A stretch of DNA of 64,000 nt, taken from Cycloclasticus pugetii PS-1. Lineage in GTDB: Bacteria > Pseudomonadota > Gammaproteobacteria > Methylococcales > Cycloclasticaceae. Location of the stretch: the NCBI RefSeq assembly GCF_000384415.1, contig NZ_ARVU01000001.1, positions 62,001-126,000 of the forward strand, read 5' to 3'. The notes below the pieces were generated by a model. The model was given only the letters and a program-made list of their open reading frames with translations, was not told the DNA's origin and made no database searches. The translations under genes were made by a program, and so were the position numbers. Below are positions 19,660-28,970 of the stretch, piece by piece. The first letter of the stretch is position 1. Each line of letters begins with the position of its first letter.

Positions 19660-20487
19660 ATGAATACAAAACAGATTGGATTTATTGGCGGTGGCAATAT
19701 GGCCAGCAGCTTAATTGGTGGGCTTGTTAGTAATGGTTACCCAGCCGATAAGCTAACCGTTGTTGACCTAGATAGTGAAAAACTGAGCTATTTAAACCAA
19801 ACATTTGGGGTTAATACCTTACAAGACAGCAAAGAGCTAGCCACTAAAGCAGATGTTTTGGTATTAGCAATAAAACCCCAACATATGCAATCGGTTGCAC
19901 AAGATTTAGGGCAGGCGATACAGGATAAATCCCCTGTTGTGGTATCTATTGCAGCCGGTATCCGAGTGGAGGCTCTTGATCGTTGGTTAGGTGGCCATTT
20001 ACCGATTGTTCGTTGTATGCCTAATACGCCAGCGCTGGTTAAAACAGGGGCGACAGGGCTTTATGCAAATGCTCAAGTGACGGAAAACCAAAAAGACTTG
20101 GTGGAATCCCTGTTACGTGCAGTTGGAGTGACTGTGTGGGTGGAAGAGGAGCATGAGCTGGATGCGGTGACAGCCTTGTCAGGTAGTGGGCCAGCCTACT
20201 TTTTTATGATCATGGAAGCGTTGGAGGCGGCAGGAATAAAGGCGGGTTTGAACCAAAAAACAGCGCAATTATTAACACAAGAAACAGCTCTAGGTGCGGC
20301 AAAAATGGCGCTAGAGTCGACTGAGCCAGCAAGTGTATTACGTCAACGCGTGACCTCACCCGGAGGCACAACGGAGCGTGCTATAGGTATTTTGGAAGAG
20401 CAGGGGCTAAGGGATATTTTGCAGGCTGCGCTGTTGGGAGCAAAAGAACGCTCAATCGAGTTATCTGACGAATTGGGAAATAACTGA
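19660..20487 (+). CDS. proC: pyrroline-5-carboxylate reductase
   Basis: ProC catalyses the last step of proline synthesis, reducing pyrroline-5-carboxylate with NADPH. The 275-residue protein has the N-terminal dinucleotide fold IGFIGGGNMASSLIGG, then VVSIAAGIRVEAL, IVRCMPNTPALV and the substrate-site stretch ALSGSGPAYFFMIMEALEAAG, with SPGGTTERAI near the C-terminus. It is 33 nt after yggS and overlaps the next gene by one base (TGATG), so the three are co-translated. Confidence 0.97.
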   Translation: MNTKQIGFIGGGNMASSLIGGLVSNGYPADKLTVVDLDSEKLSYLNQTFGVNTLQDSKELATKADVLVLAIKPQHMQSVAQDLGQAIQDKSPVVVSIAAGIRVEALDRWLGGHLPIVRCMPNTPALVKTGATGLYANAQVTENQKDLVESLLRAVGVTVWVEEEHELDAVTALSGSGPAYFFMIMEALEAAGIKAGLNQKTAQLLTQETALGAAKMALESTEPASVLRQRVTSPGGTTERAIGILEEQGLRDILQAALLGAKERSIELSDELGNN

Positions 20488-21041
20488 TGCCAGAAGGATA
20501 TTTGTCAAACCCATTGATGCTGATTATAAATTCGTTGGTAGGTGCGTATATTTTCGTGTTAGTACTTAGGGTGCTACTGCAATATACAAATGCGGACTCA
20601 AGAAACCCGGTGTCGAGCTTTATTATTAGAGCAACACAGGTACCGCTGAAAGTACTAAAGCCGATTTTCCCTACCGTTAAAGGGCTTAACCTATCGGCTA
20701 TTGTGTTGATGTTGGTTTTGCAGATGCTAATAGGCTTTTTAGCCATGAGAGGGCAACCGAATGTTTGGGTGGTTTTTATTTGGAGTTTGACAGAACTTAT
20801 TAGCACCATTATTAATGTTTTTATTTATAGTATTTTCGCAACCGTTATTTTAAGTTGGATAAACCCGGGTGCCCATAATCCGGTGGTCAGCTTGCTATAT
20901 AAAATAACAGAGCCCGTATTGACGCCTTTCCAGCGCTTGATTCCACCAATGGGTGGTATCGATTTTAGCCCGATAGCGGCCTTGTTAGCGCTGCAGGTAT
21001 TAAAAATGTTACTACTACCACCGCTTTTTGCTTTGATATAG
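20487..21041 (+). CDS. YggT family membrane protein
   Basis: A 184-residue integral membrane protein built from two YggT repeats. Each has a hydrophobic helix and a motif like VLRVLLQYTNADSRNPVSSF (first half) and ATVILSWINPGAHNPVVSLL (second half). The family's function is not firmly known; links to osmotic tolerance and envelope processes have been suggested. It overlaps the proC stop by one base. Its position after yggS-proC is widely conserved. Confidence 0.92.
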   Translation: MPEGYLSNPLMLIINSLVGAYIFVLVLRVLLQYTNADSRNPVSSFIIRATQVPLKVLKPIFPTVKGLNLSAIVLMLVLQMLIGFLAMRGQPNVWVVFIWSLTELISTIINVFIYSIFATVILSWINPGAHNPVVSLLYKITEPVLTPFQRLIPPMGGIDFSPIAALLALQVLKMLLLPPLFALI

Positions 21042-21275
21042 CAAGTGACGCACTTGGGAGAATACGCGCGGCTAGTGCGACTGCCGAGTTGGCACGTGCT
21101 TGCCGCTAATGTATCGATTATCTTGGCAGTTTTCCCTCAAGGTATAAAATATTATTAGCGCAAACGCCCTAGTGTGCATCGGCATCCATCGTGCTGTCAG
21201 AACTTTTCAAATAATCATCTATACTTTTAAGAAAGCTTTATGGAATAAGCCGGCTAAATAAAGGGTGGTTAACAA

Positions 21276-23207
21276 ATGAACCTTGATGCACAACTTCGCA
21301 GTTATGACCTATGGAAGCAGTCAATGACTGACTCTATAAAGGTTTATCAGCATTGGTTAGATGCGATGAGTCTTACGGATACAGAGACAGAGTTGATGTT
21401 GATTAAAAATTTGCGATTGATAGAAAAAGATACGATTACTATCGCTTTTGCAGCTGAGTTCTCGCGAGGCAAAACAGAGTTAATTAATGCATTATTTTTC
21501 TCGTCTGCGGGGATACGTTTATTACCATCGAGTCCAGGCCGGACAACAATGTGCCCGACGGAGCTTTTTTATGACCGCAAAGCGGCGCCTTATCTTAGGT
21601 TGTTAGATATTGAAACGCGTGCCAACGACACCTCGATAGAAGATTACAAAAGAGACCCAAAACACTGGGTGCATATTGAGCTTGACGACGATTCACCTGA
21701 AAAAATGCAAGATAGTTTTTTGCAGTTATTAAAAACAAAAACGGTGTCAGCAGCACATGCAAAAGAGCTAGGACTGGCCACTGAAGAGGTTGAAGGTGAG
21801 GTGACGATTCCTGCTTGGCGTCATGCGTTGGTGAGTTTTCCGCATCCGATATTAGAAAAAGGGTTAACCGTGCTCGATACCCCCGGTCTCAATGCATTAG
21901 GCAGCGAGCCAGAGCTAACCTTAAGTATGTTACCGAATGCTCAAGCAATGATTTTTGTTTTAGCTGCGGACACGGGTGTGACACAAAGTGATATGGCGAT
22001 GTGGAAACAATATGTTCAAGGGTATAGTAATAAGCATCCACATAGTTTGGCGGTGGTGCTGAATAAAATTGATACGTTAAGCGATGAATTAATGAGCGAT
22101 GATGAATGGACTCAGTCGATTCATAAGCAAACATTGGAAACGGCAGGTTTATTAAATCTAGAAGAGCAAGTCATTTTTCCCCTATCAGCCAAACAGGGGC
22201 TGATAGGCAATATTAAAAAAAACCAACAGATGATTTCAGCAAGCGGCATACAAGGCTTGGAAATCTTTCTGTCAGATAGAATACTCAGCTCACAAAAAGA
22301 GATTCTTCAGCATAAGGTCATTAGTGATGTTGTCGACAGCATGAAGTTAGCAAACAGTGTACTCACCAGCCGATTACAGCATGTTGTGAACCATACCAAT
22401 GAGCTGAACGGGTTTTATAGTAAGAGTGAAGAAGCAACGGCGGAATTATTATTAGAAACGCGAAAAGAGCAAACGGCTTATAAGCAAAACTTAGCGCACC
22501 TAAAAACCAGCCGGCATATTTTTTATACGCAAATAGCGGACTTATTAGAAGTGGTTAACCCAAAACGTGTGTCGTATCTTATTGATGAAGGACGCGAGCA
22601 AATGAGTAAAAGCTGGACCAGTGTTGGTATTCGTCAAGGTATGAAAAGTAGTTTTGAAGGGTTAAATTCGCTGTTGAACGAAACACTGAGTACCACACAA
22701 GCGAGTATTAAATTACTGGATGCTATCTATAAGCGTTTTAAAGATGAGCATAACCTCGATGTGGAGCAAGCAGCGCGATTTGATATTAAGGTCTATCAAC
22801 AGCGATTGGATAAATTGCTTCGAGATGGCTTAGAGTTTAGTAGTAGTTCGGAGGCTGCGTTAACCGAACAAAATACACTTACAAAACGTTTCGTTAATAC
22901 CGTTGGAGCGCAGGCGATATCAATCTTTGAACAAGCGCAAGCTGATATTAATCGCTGGAAGTCGATGGCGCTGGCTAATTTAATTAGGGAAGTAAGTGAG
23001 CAAAAAAAACTGATGGAAAGTAAGTTGGACAGCTTGCGAAGTGTATCGGCAGGAAAAAATGAGCTAGACGACAAGATTGCTAACAATAAAATATTAGAAA
23101 CGGAGATAAAGGAACGACAAGCGCAGCTTTTGCATATGATGGATCAAATTAATATATCGGCAGAGAGCTTGGAGGTAGAAAAAAGCGTACGTCAGGAGGC
23201 TATTTAA
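21276..23207 (+). CDS. dynamin-like GTPase family protein
   Basis: The 643-residue protein has a large N-terminal GTPase domain and a long helical C-terminal half, as in bacterial dynamin-like proteins. The P-loop is AEFSRGKT (60-67) with Ala in place of the first Gly. The other motifs are a switch I threonine in [14 protein letters not shown] at 201-204 and NKID at 263-266. The C-terminal half (about 330-643) is mostly predicted coiled helix with no clear membrane segment. Such proteins reshape or stabilise membranes; E. coli CrfC is one comparison. It is a single gene here, without the partner dynamin seen in paired systems. It converges on trmB with an 8-nt overlap. Confidence 0.85.
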   Translation: MNLDAQLRSYDLWKQSMTDSIKVYQHWLDAMSLTDTETELMLIKNLRLIEKDTITIAFAAEFSRGKTELINALFFSSAGIRLLPSSPGRTTMCPTELFYDRKAAPYLRLLDIETRANDTSIEDYKRDPKHWVHIELDDDSPEKMQDSFLQLLKTKTVSAAHAKELGLATEEVEGEVTIPAWRHALVSFPHPILEKGLTVLDTPGLNALGSEPELTLSMLPNAQAMIFVLAADTGVTQSDMAMWKQYVQGYSNKHPHSLAVVLNKIDTLSDELMSDDEWTQSIHKQTLETAGLLNLEEQVIFPLSAKQGLIGNIKKNQQMISASGIQGLEIFLSDRILSSQKEILQHKVISDVVDSMKLANSVLTSRLQHVVNHTNELNGFYSKSEEATAELLLETRKEQTAYKQNLAHLKTSRHIFYTQIADLLEVVNPKRVSYLIDEGREQMSKSWTSVGIRQGMKSSFEGLNSLLNETLSTTQASIKLLDAIYKRFKDEHNLDVEQAARFDIKVYQQRLDKLLRDGLEFSSSSEAALTEQNTLTKRFVNTVGAQAISIFEQAQADINRWKSMALANLIREVSEQKKLMESKLDSLRSVSAGKNELDDKIANNKILETEIKERQAQLLHMMDQINISAESLEVEKSVRQEAI

Positions 23208-23898
23208 GGGTCTTTGTGATAAAAATCATATCCCACACGCCATGGCCTAAACGTAAGCCTCGGTTTTCAAATTTCGTTAATGGCCGAGAGTCCGGACGTT
23301 CAGCATAATTTGGCTCAGTTGAATTAATAAATCCTGGATGAGCGTTTAACGTTTCCATCATGTGTTCGGCATAGTTTTTCCAGTCTGTTGCAGCATGAAA
23401 TCGCCCGCCTGTTTTCAGTTTAGAGTGAATCAGGGTTAAAAAACTTGTTTGAACAATGCGGCGTTTATGATGCCTTTTTTTGTGCCAAGGGTCGGGAAAA
23501 AAAAGCTGCACGCAGTCGAGACTATGGTCAGGAATAGCGTGCTGAAGTACCTCAATAGCATCGGTATCAAAAAGACGAATATTAGTCAGCTTCTTCTCTA
23601 AAACGATGCGCAATAAATGCCCAACACCAGGCCTATGCACTTCAATACCGATAAAGTTTCTGTCTGGGTTATTCTCAGCCATGGTGGCTAAGCTTTCACC
23701 ATTACCAAAGCCTATCTCTAGTGTTACAGGGTGGTTATTAGCAAACAGTGAATTTGGCTCAATAAGAAGGGCCGGATCCAAGCCATATAATGGCCAGCCT
23801 GTTTTAATGGCGCTGTCTTGTCCGGGCGTCAAACGGCCTTCACGTTTTACAAAACTGCGAATGCGGCGTAAGAAGTTGGGGTTGGTTTCGTTGCTCAT
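23200..23898 (-). CDS. trmB: tRNA (guanine-46-N7) methyltransferase
   Basis: TrmB puts N7-methylguanosine at position 46 of tRNA variable loops. The 232-residue protein shows the SAM motif [11 protein letters not shown], then [16 protein letters not shown], and the family signature [17 protein letters not shown]. It is 13 nt after the ThiS-ThiG gene, the same pairing found in Pseudomonas, and is likely co-transcribed with it. It overlaps the end of the convergent dynamin-like gene. Confidence 0.96.
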   Translation of the reverse strand: MSNETNPNFLRRIRSFVKREGRLTPGQDSAIKTGWPLYGLDPALLIEPNSLFANNHPVTLEIGFGNGESLATMAENNPDRNFIGIEVHRPGVGHLLRIVLEKKLTNIRLFDTDAIEVLQHAIPDHSLDCVQLFFPDPWHKKRHHKRRIVQTSFLTLIHSKLKTGGRFHAATDWKNYAEHMMETLNAHPGFINSTEPNYAERPDSRPLTKFENRGLRLGHGVWDMIFITKTLK

Positions 23899-23911
23899 GA
23901 ATAAAGCTCGG

Positions 23912-24886
23912 TTAAATTAAACCATCCAACGGTGAGGAGGCCGACGCATATCGGCGGCGAGGCATACGACCAGCCAAGAAGGCTTCACGTCCGGCCTGCA
24001 CGGCTTTTTTCATAGACGATGCCATTAGTACAGGGTTATTTGCGTGGGCAATAGCTGTGTTCATTAGAATGCCATCGCAGCCCAATTCCATACCAATGGC
24101 AGCATCAGACGCGGTACCGACGCCAGCATCAACAATAATGGGTACCTTAGCATTTTCGATGATGGTGAGAATATTGTATGGGTTACGAATACCCAAGCCT
24201 GAACCGATTGGAGCGGCAAGTGGCATAACGGCTACACAGCCCATCTCCTCTAGCCGTTTAGCAATAATAGGGTCGTCGTTGGTATAAACCATTACGTCGA
24301 AACCTTCCTTAACGAGAATGTCAGCAGACTCTAAGGTGGCAGTAATATCAGGGAATAGGGTTTTTTCGTCGCCTAATACTTCTAATTTGACCAGTTTATG
24401 CCCACCTAATAGTTCACGTGCAAGGCGGCATGTTCTAAGAGCATCTTTAGCGGTATAACAACCGGCTGTATTGGGTAAAATAGTGTATTTATCAGGGGAA
24501 ATAACATCGAGTAAATTAGGCTCGCCAGGGTTTTGACCAATATTCGTCCGGCGAATGGCTACCGTGACGATCTCAGCGCCGCTCATTTCGATAGCCGTCT
24601 GGGTTTCTGCCATATCTTTATATTTGCCTGTGCCCACTAGTAATCTAGAGGAAAAAGATTGGCCAGCAATAACAAGGTCATCGGGTTGACCGCCACCAAT
24701 GGCTTGTACGACTTCCACAGTATCTCCTTCTTTAAGTTGAATGGTATTAAACTGGTCGGCGGGCTTTATTTCTTCATTCAGTTCAATAGCAATACGCTTG
24801 CCGAACAGGCCCATTTGTTTGATCAGTTGCTCTAAGGTTGTTTTATCATCACAGCTAAAATTTTCGCCGTTAAGTTGAATATTCAT
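23912..24886 (-). CDS. thiG: ThiS-ThiG fusion: sulfur carrier and thiazole synthase
   Basis: One continuous 324-residue frame joins a ThiS domain (1-66) to ThiG (about 70-324). ThiS is recognisable from [10 protein letters not shown], the ubiquitin-like middle and the ending EVVQAIGGG. ThiG shows [11 protein letters not shown], the Schiff-base lysine (Lys167) in [16 protein letters not shown], and [13 protein letters not shown]. In separate ThiS the C-terminal Gly-Gly is adenylated and converted to a thiocarboxylate that donates sulfur to ThiG. Here the Gly-Gly-Gly at 64-66 is followed directly by QPDD, so the carrier end would need to be freed by proteolysis or recoding. No stop or frameshift is visible at the junction. 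The start is ATG 24886, 16 nt after the DAHP synthase gene. Confidence 0.93.
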   Translation of the reverse strand: MNIQLNGENFSCDDKTTLEQLIKQMGLFGKRIAIELNEEIKPADQFNTIQLKEGDTVEVVQAIGGGQPDDLVIAGQSFSSRLLVGTGKYKDMAETQTAIEMSGAEIVTVAIRRTNIGQNPGEPNLLDVISPDKYTILPNTAGCYTAKDALRTCRLARELLGGHKLVKLEVLGDEKTLFPDITATLESADILVKEGFDVMVYTNDDPIIAKRLEEMGCVAVMPLAAPIGSGLGIRNPYNILTIIENAKVPIIVDAGVGTASDAAIGMELGCDGILMNTAIAHANNPVLMASSMKKAVQAGREAFLAGRMPRRRYASASSPLDGLI

Positions 24887-24902
24887 CAGCAGTTATCAAT
24901 GA

Positions 24903-25982
24903 TTAATCGTTTGCACTATCTAGTTTGCTTTTGCGTCTTGAACGCACAGCGGCCGCTAATTCTTCTAGCAACTGCACGCTGCTATCCCAGTCAATACAAG
25001 CATCGGTAATGCTTTGGCCATAAACTAGTTCTTGGCCGTCAACTTGATCCTGGCGGCCAGCAACTAAGTGGCTTTCAATCATAACGCCGCTAATACGCAT
25101 GTCACCACCGGCTATTTGTTTCGCCACATCCTTACCTACAAGCATTTGGCGTTCGTGTTGTTTACTGCTATTGGCATGGCTAAAGTCAATCATCATGTGT
25201 AGGTTAACGCCGGCTTTCCCAAGCTCTTTAGCGGCAGCATCAACACTGTCGGCATCATAATTCGGCGTTTTGCCACCGCGTAAAATTAAGTGACAGTCGT
25301 CGTTGCCAGCAGTTTGAAAAATGGCCGACTGGCCTTTTTTGGTAACCGATAAAAAGTGATGTGGGCGAATGGCTGCTCCAATTGCATCAATCGCTACTTT
25401 AACAGTGCCATCAGTGCCATTTTTAAAGCCGACTGGGCAGGATAGGCCGGATGATAACTCGCGATGCGTCTGGCTTTCAGTGGTTCTCGCACCGATAGCG
25501 CCCCAAGCGATCAGGTCGGATACGTATTGTGGCGTGATTAGGTCTAAATACTCCGTGGCAGCAGAGACACCTTGAGAATTAAGGTTTAGTAATAATTCGC
25601 GTGCGGTATACACACCTTTGTTGATGTCAAAGCTATTATCAAGGTTGGGGTCGTTAATTAGTCCTTTCCAGCCAACCGTGGTGCGTGGTTTTTCAAAATA
25701 TACTCGCATCACGATGATCAGATCGTCAGATAAATTATCAATGTAAGGCTTTAAACGGGCGGCATATTCGAGTGCTGCTTTCGTATCATGAATTGAGCAT
25801 GGGCCAATAACAACCAGTAAACGATCATCTTCGCCATGCAATACTTTATGAATAGCGTTCCGGGTTGAGGCGGTAGTTTCAGCAGCCGTATCTGTAATAG
25901 GCAAGTCTTTGTGTAATTGTTCAGGAGAAATAATTTTCTGCATACCAAGAATTCTTGTGTCGTCTGTTTGAATTAAGTTCAT
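24903..25982 (-). CDS. 3-deoxy-7-phosphoheptulonate synthase (class I, AroF/G/H type)
   Basis: The enzyme joins phosphoenolpyruvate and erythrose 4-phosphate as the first step of the shikimate pathway. The 359-residue sequence has LLVVIGPCSIHD, MRVYFEKPRTTVGWKG, the GARTTESQTHR segment, RGGKTPNYD, and MIDFSHANSSK with metal and substrate residues. Class I enzymes of this length are feedback-regulated by one aromatic amino acid; which one cannot be told here. It is the first gene of a short minus-strand group with thiSG and trmB. Confidence 0.95.
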   Translation of the reverse strand: MNLIQTDDTRILGMQKIISPEQLHKDLPITDTAAETTASTRNAIHKVLHGEDDRLLVVIGPCSIHDTKAALEYAARLKPYIDNLSDDLIIVMRVYFEKPRTTVGWKGLINDPNLDNSFDINKGVYTARELLLNLNSQGVSAATEYLDLITPQYVSDLIAWGAIGARTTESQTHRELSSGLSCPVGFKNGTDGTVKVAIDAIGAAIRPHHFLSVTKKGQSAIFQTAGNDDCHLILRGGKTPNYDADSVDAAAKELGKAGVNLHMMIDFSHANSSKQHERQMLVGKDVAKQIAGGDMRISGVMIESHLVAGRQDQVDGQELVYGQSITDACIDWDSSVQLLEELAAAVRSRRKSKLDSAND

Positions 25983-26129
25983 GATCAGTCCGTTCTATGC
26001 TGACGCTAGTGATAGCCTAAATCAGCAAATTAATAAAAGACTGGAAATAATACATCTAATCGGTTGAATTTGCCTGCCCCTTGACCAAAAATAGATCAAA
26101 TACTTTCAAATTTACAGGGAAACTTAACG

Positions 26130-26972
26130 ATGGAAGAGGGATATGAAGAATATGATGAGGTTTTTGAAAAAATTCTTGCGAATAAGTCTTTATTGCCCGT
26201 AATACCAGATGCTGGCCTGAAAATTTTATCAGCGTTAAATCACCCTAAGGGTAACGCTAAGATGTTTGCGAAGGTTATCGAAAGTGATATGGGCTTGTCT
26301 GGGTTTATTCTTAAAACTTCTCGCAGCTTAAGGTATTTAACTCGCGTCCCGCCGAAACGTGTTGAGCAAGCAGTGGCCCGAATGGGGCTGCGTGAAACCT
26401 ATCATCTATCACTTAGTTTCTTGTCAAAATCTATTTTTCATTCGTCAAATAAGCAAATTGAAGGGTATATTAAAAAGGCTTATCGGTTTTCTACAAAGGT
26501 GGCTGTGATATCGTATTTTTTAGCCGGTAAAACACAAAACTTAGCGCCGGGCGATGCAATGTTGGCGGGCCTGTTTCAAGATATTGGTGTGCCCTCTATT
26601 TTAGCGACATTGGATGAATATCCGAATATTTTGCAAAATGACCTGAACAGAACAAAGTGTATTGATGTATTGGCGCCTAGGGTAGGTGCGCTGATCATAA
26701 AGAAATGGGGTTTAGACGAAATGCTGGGTGTTGTAGAAAGTCGGAAAAATTGGTGGTTAGATAAGGAACAGCTTGGTTTGGCGGAGTTGGTGTTGATTGC
26801 ACGTGTGCATGCAACAATTGGCACACCTGAGTTTAGGGCGTGCCCACCGTTACTTGAAATACCTGCGTTTCAAAAGCTTCAACTAGGGGAGCTTGGCCCC
26901 GACAACACATTGCAAATACTCAGTGAATCAAAAAATGAATTGGCTGAAATAGAACGCTTGTTGGCCGCTTAG
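26130..26972 (+). CDS. HDOD domain protein
   Basis: A 280-residue single-domain protein of the HDOD group (HD-related output domain). Typical stretches are LPVIPDAGLKILSALNHP, VIESDMGLSGFILKTSRS, AVARMGLRETYHLSLSF and MLAGLFQDIGVPSIL, where the HD metal residues of true phosphodiesterases are not conserved. HDOD proteins take part in signalling and regulation, often of motility or competence. No receiver or diguanylate cyclase domain is attached. It stands alone between the divergent DAHP synthase gene and asmA. Confidence 0.85.
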   Translation: MEEGYEEYDEVFEKILANKSLLPVIPDAGLKILSALNHPKGNAKMFAKVIESDMGLSGFILKTSRSLRYLTRVPPKRVEQAVARMGLRETYHLSLSFLSKSIFHSSNKQIEGYIKKAYRFSTKVAVISYFLAGKTQNLAPGDAMLAGLFQDIGVPSILATLDEYPNILQNDLNRTKCIDVLAPRVGALIIKKWGLDEMLGVVESRKNWWLDKEQLGLAELVLIARVHATIGTPEFRACPPLLEIPAFQKLQLGELGPDNTLQILSESKNELAEIERLLAA

Positions 26973-27057
26973 CTTAAATCGATCATTCATACAGTTTTAA
27001 TAAAAGGCTGATATCATCTAAGGATATAAAACGAATACTCAAGGGGGAGTAAAAGTT

Positions 27058-28953
27058 ATGAGAACATTATTTAAAATTTTGGGTGGTTTAGTATTGTTAT
27101 TGGTTGTGACTATTATAGTTGCGCCAATGCTGATTGACCCAAATGATTACCGAGAAGAGATTCAGGCGGTTGTTAAAGATAAGACCGGCCGTGATTTGTC
27201 CATCAATGGTGACCTTAATTTATCTATTTTCCCTTGGGTGGGCGTGGGTATTAACGAGGTGAGTTTAAGCAATGCAACAGGTTTTAACGCCGAATACTTT
27301 GCAGAGATTCAAGAGGCAAACGTTAAAGTTAAGCTGCTACCGTTGTTAAGTCGGCAGGTAGAAGTGAGCACAGTTGTTCTAAAAGGCATGCGGTTAAACC
27401 TAGCAAAGGATAAACGCGGCAAAACTAACTGGGAAGATATGATCCAGTCATCGGCTGAGGGCGATAAAAAACCAAGCGATACGAATGCTGATCAAGCATC
27501 AGGGGCTGCCTTAGGTGCGATAGCAATTGGTGGTGTGCAAATTGTTGATGCAAGCATCTCATGGGATGATGCCAGCAAGGGTGAAAGCTACAACCTGACT
27601 GATTTAGGTTTGAGTACAGATGCGTTATCTTTAGGGTCGCCAATGGGTGTTGAGTTAGCCTTTACCGTAGAAAGTAGTAAACCAAAAGCGACAATACGTT
27701 TGAAGCTTGATGGTGATGTGGTGATTAACGAAGGGTTAAATAAATTTGATTTTCAAGACTTAGCGTTAGCGATTGATGCGGCCGGAGAACCTGTTCCAAA
27801 TGGTGCAATGAAAGTTGATATAGCCACTCACTTGGTGGCTGACTTAGCAAAATCAGGGAGCTTAACGCTAGATCCTATGACGATTAAATTCGATGATTCA
27901 ACGTTATCGGGTAAGGCATCTGTTAATAATTTTGATAAACCAGCAGTCACTTTTGATTTAGCGGTAGATACAATAAATATTGATCGTTATCTGCCAAAAA
28001 CAGCCACAGAGGGAAGCCAAAGCAGCGCGGGTAATAGCGCCTCTGTTCCTCCGCCAGCAGCAGTTGCGTTAATTCCTGTTCAAACAGTCCGAGATTTAAA
28101 TATCAATGGTTTGTTTGTAGTGAAATCGCTCATTGTTAATGGTTTAACAGCACAGGAGGCGAGTGTAAAAGTTGTCGCTAAAAATGGTGTTTTAAATTCA
28201 CAGCAGAGCGTCAAAAAGTTTTATAACGGTAGTTATGATGGTAAAACAACAGTTGATGCGCGCCAAAATACACCACGTATTAGCGTTAAAGAACAGGTAA
28301 CGGGGGTTGATATTGAACCGTTGATGGTAGACCTGATGGGAGAGTCTAAGGTGTCTGGCGTGGCGAATATTAAAGCAGCGTTAACCACGCGCGGGAATAC
28401 GGTTGCTGCGTTTAAGTCGGCATTAAATGGTACTGCGCAGTTTAGTTTCGAAGACGGCACGGTAAAAGGCATTGATGTTGCTGCATTAATTAAACAAGGT
28501 GAGGCTGTGCTGAAAGGTGATGTATCTGCGCTGGCAGCTCAAGGCACGGGTGAAACAGCCTTTGCAAATATGTCTGGTACTGCGCAAATAACTAATGGCT
28601 TGGTTAACAACCAAGACCTCTTGATGGCCTCACCTTTGGTTAATATCAAAGGGGCAGGGACAGCAAATTTAGTCAGTGAGGTGTTGGATTATCGACTAAC
28701 ATTACAGCGGACAAAGGCACTTAGTGAGGCCGAGCAAGCCGATGCTGAAGACCTTAAAAACATGTTAATTCCGGTGAATGTGTCTGGAACATTTGCAAAA
28801 CCAAGTATTAAGGTTGACACCAAAGCGATCGTACTCGAGACGCAAAAAGAAAAAATTGAAGAAAAGAAAACAGAGCTAAAAGAAAAGCTCGATGAGAAAA
28901 TTGGCGAGAAATTAAAAGGCCCAGCGGGTGACTTATTAAAAAGCCTATTTTAA
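27058..28953 (+). CDS. asmA: AsmA family protein
   Basis: A 631-residue envelope protein anchored by one N-terminal membrane segment (about 5-25) followed by DPNDYREEIQAVVKDKTGR, the AsmA signature, and a long beta-rich periplasmic part. The C-terminal AsmA domain has GTGETAFANMSGTAQITNG and a lysine/glutamate-rich tail (about 595-631) likely to form a helix. AsmA-like proteins are bridge-like lipid-transport or outer-membrane assembly factors. The order asmA-mutY-yggX-tRNA-Phe matches Pseudomonas. A strong terminator hairpin starts 26 nt after the stop codon. Confidence 0.92.
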   Translation: MRTLFKILGGLVLLLVVTIIVAPMLIDPNDYREEIQAVVKDKTGRDLSINGDLNLSIFPWVGVGINEVSLSNATGFNAEYFAEIQEANVKVKLLPLLSRQVEVSTVVLKGMRLNLAKDKRGKTNWEDMIQSSAEGDKKPSDTNADQASGAALGAIAIGGVQIVDASISWDDASKGESYNLTDLGLSTDALSLGSPMGVELAFTVESSKPKATIRLKLDGDVVINEGLNKFDFQDLALAIDAAGEPVPNGAMKVDIATHLVADLAKSGSLTLDPMTIKFDDSTLSGKASVNNFDKPAVTFDLAVDTINIDRYLPKTATEGSQSSAGNSASVPPPAAVALIPVQTVRDLNINGLFVVKSLIVNGLTAQEASVKVVAKNGVLNSQQSVKKFYNGSYDGKTTVDARQNTPRISVKEQVTGVDIEPLMVDLMGESKVSGVANIKAALTTRGNTVAAFKSALNGTAQFSFEDGTVKGIDVAALIKQGEAVLKGDVSALAAQGTGETAFANMSGTAQITNGLVNNQDLLMASPLVNIKGAGTANLVSEVLDYRLTLQRTKALSEAEQADAEDLKNMLIPVNVSGTFAKPSIKVDTKAIVLETQKEKIEEKKTELKEKLDEKIGEKLKGPAGDLLKSLF

Positions 28954-28970
28954 TAAAGCAACCTCAGCAG

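Noticed and set aside
21042-21275. Possible small RNA or gene between the YggT gene and the dynamin-like gene
   Set aside because: There is a weak TTGGCA/TATAAA pair but no terminator, no conserved structure that I can recognise and no open frame of useful length.
25983-26129. A TTGACC...GATCAAA patch as an FNR box upstream of the HDOD gene
   Set aside because: Spacing between the halves does not match the FNR consensus.
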